16,772 nt of DNA from JAAFHS01 sp031396505 (lineage in GTDB: Bacteria; Pseudomonadota; Alphaproteobacteria; Rhodobacterales; Rhodobacteraceae): assembly GCA_031396505.1 (NCBI GenBank), contig JANNKX010000201.1, positions 1 through 16,772 of the forward strand, written 5' to 3'. The notes beneath the pieces are model-generated. The model was not told the DNA's origin, made no database searches, and worked only from the letters and a program-made list of their open reading frames with translations. Of this stretch, positions 15,319-16,772 are shown in pieces; within the stretch, counting starts at the first letter, position 1, and the number at the start of each line of letters is the position of its first letter. Both the position numbers and the translations under genes were made by a program.

Positions 15319-15382
15319 TCGCGCCAGAACAAATCTGGATCAGCATTGCCGCCGTCAAACACGCCTATCGAGGATAGAAAGA

Positions 15383-15399
15383 CGGGCGACCATCACCCG
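15383..15399 (+). repeat. Hairpin/near-palindrome before the alcohol dehydrogenase gene
   Basis: CGGGCGA-CCA-TCACCCG gives a 7-bp stem with one G-T pair around a 3-nt loop, 24-40 bp before the dehydrogenase ATG. The following CAAAACGC is not a T-tract, so a terminator is unlikely on the plus strand. It could be an operator or a leader hairpin. The rest of the 104-bp gap after arcC shows only an isolated ATCAG half-site at 15339-15343. Confidence 0.3.
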
Positions 15400-15422
15400 C
15401 AAAACGCAAAAGGTGTATCACC

Positions 15423-16460
15423 ATGAAGGCATTCGTTTACACTGGCCCCGGCAAGACTGCGCTGGAAGACCGGCCAAAGCCCGGGATCACGGCCCCGACC
15501 GATGCCATCGTGCGCATGACCAAGACCACGATCTGCGGCACTGATCTGCACATCATCAAGGGCGATGTGCCAACTTGCGAGCCGGGCCGCATTTTGGGGC
15601 ATGAAGGTGTGGGTGTGATTGATGAGGTCGGGTCTGCCGTGACGGCCTTCAAGAAAGGCGATCATGTGCTGATATCCTGTGTCAGCGCCTGCGGGAAATG
15701 CGATTACTGCCGCCGTCAGATGTATTCGCATTGCACGACGGGCGGCTGGATACTCGGCAACAAGATCGACGGCACGCAGGCCGAATTCGTGCGCACGCCG
15801 CATGCCGACCTGAGCCTGTATCACATCCCTAAAGGTGCGGACGAGGAGGCGCTGGTGATGCTGAGTGATATTCTGCCCACCGGGTTTGAATGCGGTGTGC
15901 TGAACGGCAAGGTGGCCCCCGGCTCTGTCGTGGCGATTGTCGGGGCGGGCCCGGTTGGCCTTGCCGCCCTGCTGACCGCGCAGTTCTATGCGCCGGGGCA
16001 GATCATCATGATTGATCTGGACGATAACCGTCTGGCTGTCGCCAAGACCTTTGGTGCCACCAGCACGATCAACAGCGCGGATGGAAACGCGGTGAAAAGG
16101 GTGATGAAACTGACCGAAAACATCGGCGCGGACACGGTGATCGAGGCGGTCGGAATTCCTGCTACCTTTGCGTTGTGTCAGGAACTGATCGCGCCCGGCG
16201 GGATTATCGCCAATGTCGGTGTGCATGGTGCAAAAGTTGATCTGCATCTGGAAACCCTGTGGGACCGCAACATCGCCATCACCACACGGCTGGTGGATAC
16301 AGCCACCATCCCGATGTTGTTCAAGACGGTGGCCGCCAAGAAGATTGACCCGACATTGTTGATAACGCACCACTTTGCGCTGACAGACATCGCGAAAGCC
16401 TATGACACCTTTACCAACGCGGCCAAGACCAAGGCGCTGAAGGTGATCATTTCAGCGTAG
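15423..16460 (+). CDS. Zinc-dependent alcohol dehydrogenase (MDR superfamily)
   Basis: A 345-residue NAD(P)-dependent medium-chain dehydrogenase that should interconvert alcohols and aldehydes or ketones. Catalytic zinc ligands are Cys38 (CGTDLH) and the His60-Glu61 pair in GHEGVG, with Asp149 in the position of the distal ligand. The structural zinc site has Cys90, Cys93, Cys96 and Cys104. The Rossmann motif GAGPVGL (174-180) is followed by acidic IDLDDNRL (197-204), favouring NAD over NADP. The overall pattern resembles the NAD-dependent Zn-ADH group common in facultative alphaproteobacteria. AAAAGGTG precedes the ATG by about 7 nt. Its 3' end overlaps the convergent Crp/Fnr gene by 9 bp. 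The 104-bp gap after arcC lacks a clear terminator, so read-through from arc is possible. Confidence 0.9.
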   Translation: MKAFVYTGPGKTALEDRPKPGITAPTDAIVRMTKTTICGTDLHIIKGDVPTCEPGRILGHEGVGVIDEVGSAVTAFKKGDHVLISCVSACGKCDYCRRQMYSHCTTGGWILGNKIDGTQAEFVRTPHADLSLYHIPKGADEEALVMLSDILPTGFECGVLNGKVAPGSVVAIVGAGPVGLAALLTAQFYAPGQIIMIDLDDNRLAVAKTFGATSTINSADGNAVKRVMKLTENIGADTVIEAVGIPATFALCQELIAPGGIIANVGVHGAKVDLHLETLWDRNIAITTRLVDTATIPMLFKTVAAKKIDPTLLITHHFALTDIAKAYDTFTNAAKTKALKVIISA

Positions 16461-16772
16461 CAAAGGCCCGTCGTGATCCAGATAAGCTTTGTCGAAATCC
16501 GCCAGCGCCACCAGCCCGTCGAAATCGTCAAAGGCCACGTAGCCTTTCTGAAAGGTAAGAAGCCCCATTTCGCGTAATTGGCGCAAGACCCGGTTTACAT
16601 GCACTGCACTTAGTCCAAGTGCATCGGCCAGCATGTATTGCGACAAAGGGCACTTATAGCCCTCTTTGGTGCCGAGGCCGACCAGCATCAGTCGCGCACC
16701 AAATTCCAGCAGGTAGTGCGCGGTACGTTCCAGCGCGTCGCGCCGCCCGAGGCTGACCAGATGTTCAACCAC
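16452..16772 (-). CDS. Crp/Fnr-family transcriptional regulator, C-terminal part (cut by window edge)
   Basis: The last 106 residues of a Crp/Fnr protein; the N-terminal cyclic-nucleotide-binding-like sensor domain lies beyond the right edge. Visible are the end of the dimerisation helix (SLGRRDALERTAHYLLEFGARL) and a winged helix-turn-helix (CPLSQYMLADALGLSAVHVNRVLRQLREMGLLTF, written here as a feature span of residues 41-74). The recognition helix reads VHVNR where E. coli FNR has E-T-x-S-R, so it lacks the Glu209 and Ser212 equivalents and probably does not read TTGAT sites. Whether it senses oxygen, NO or a ligand cannot be judged without the N-terminus. It converges on and overlaps the alcohol dehydrogenase gene by 9 bp. 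Confidence 0.88.
   Translation of the reverse strand: MVEHLVSLGRRDALERTAHYLLEFGARLMLVGLGTKEGYKCPLSQYMLADALGLSAVHVNRVLRQLREMGLLTFQKGYVAFDDFDGLVALADFDKAYLDHDGPLLR

Noticed and set aside
15330..15343. Possible FNR box before the alcohol dehydrogenase (CAAAT-CTGG-ATCAG)
   Set aside because: Only the ATCAG half is conserved; the left half matches 2 of 5 bases, which is too weak to call.
15393..16373. Minus-strand open frame of 326 codons opposite the alcohol dehydrogenase
   Set aside because: It is antisense to a clear Zn-dehydrogenase with all motifs, so it is a shadow frame.

Overview
The window looks like chromosomal DNA from an alphaproteobacterium, most likely a marine-type Rhodobacteraceae. 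The support is high G+C, dense packing with ATGA/GTGA stop-start overlaps, FnrL-type operator sequences, and the protein styles (FtsX/LolD export unit, Crp/Fnr factor with an HVNR recognition helix). No mobile elements, CRISPR arrays, rRNA or tRNA genes were seen.

Layout. (1) 300-3381, plus strand: a three-gene efflux/export operon made of an HlyD-type membrane-fusion protein, a MacB/FtsX-type permease and a LolD-type ATPase. (2) 3466-3786, plus: a small DUF1992 gene with its own extended -10 promoter. (3) 3920-10571, all minus. In transcription order: an 866-aa cation P-type ATPase; a cupin; a Tat-exported Acg-type nitroreductase; a DUF6064 membrane protein; a membrane-anchored alpha/beta hydrolase; the decayed remains of a small membrane-protein gene; and an NTF2/SnoaL-like protein. 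(4) 10719-15318, plus: a complete arginine deiminase operon, consisting of a YfcC-family transporter in the arcD position followed by arcA, arcB and arcC. (5) 15423-16460, plus: a zinc alcohol dehydrogenase. (6) 16452-16772, minus: the C-terminal part of a Crp/Fnr regulator that runs off the window edge and overlaps the dehydrogenase tail to tail.

The unifying signal is regulatory. Three intergenic sites share the pattern TTGAT-N4-ATCAG, one base from the FNR/FnrL consensus TTGAT-N4-ATCAA. They lie before the efflux operon (129-142), before the cupin/nitroreductase operon (7961-7974), and between the divergent P-type ATPase and arginine deiminase operons (10640-10653). I infer that much of the window is a low-oxygen survival island: arginine fermentation for ATP, alcohol/aldehyde redox turnover, ion pumping, a flavin nitroreductase and export. 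The pairing of an Acg-like nitroreductase with a P-type ATPase under an oxygen-responsive signal resembles the content of the mycobacterial DosR dormancy regulon, here apparently under FNR-type control. The arc promoter also carries a perfect 7-bp inverted repeat over its presumed -10 region, which suggests a second regulator. The second half of the minus-strand operon (DUF6064, hydrolase, decayed gene, NTF2-like) has no function I can name with confidence.
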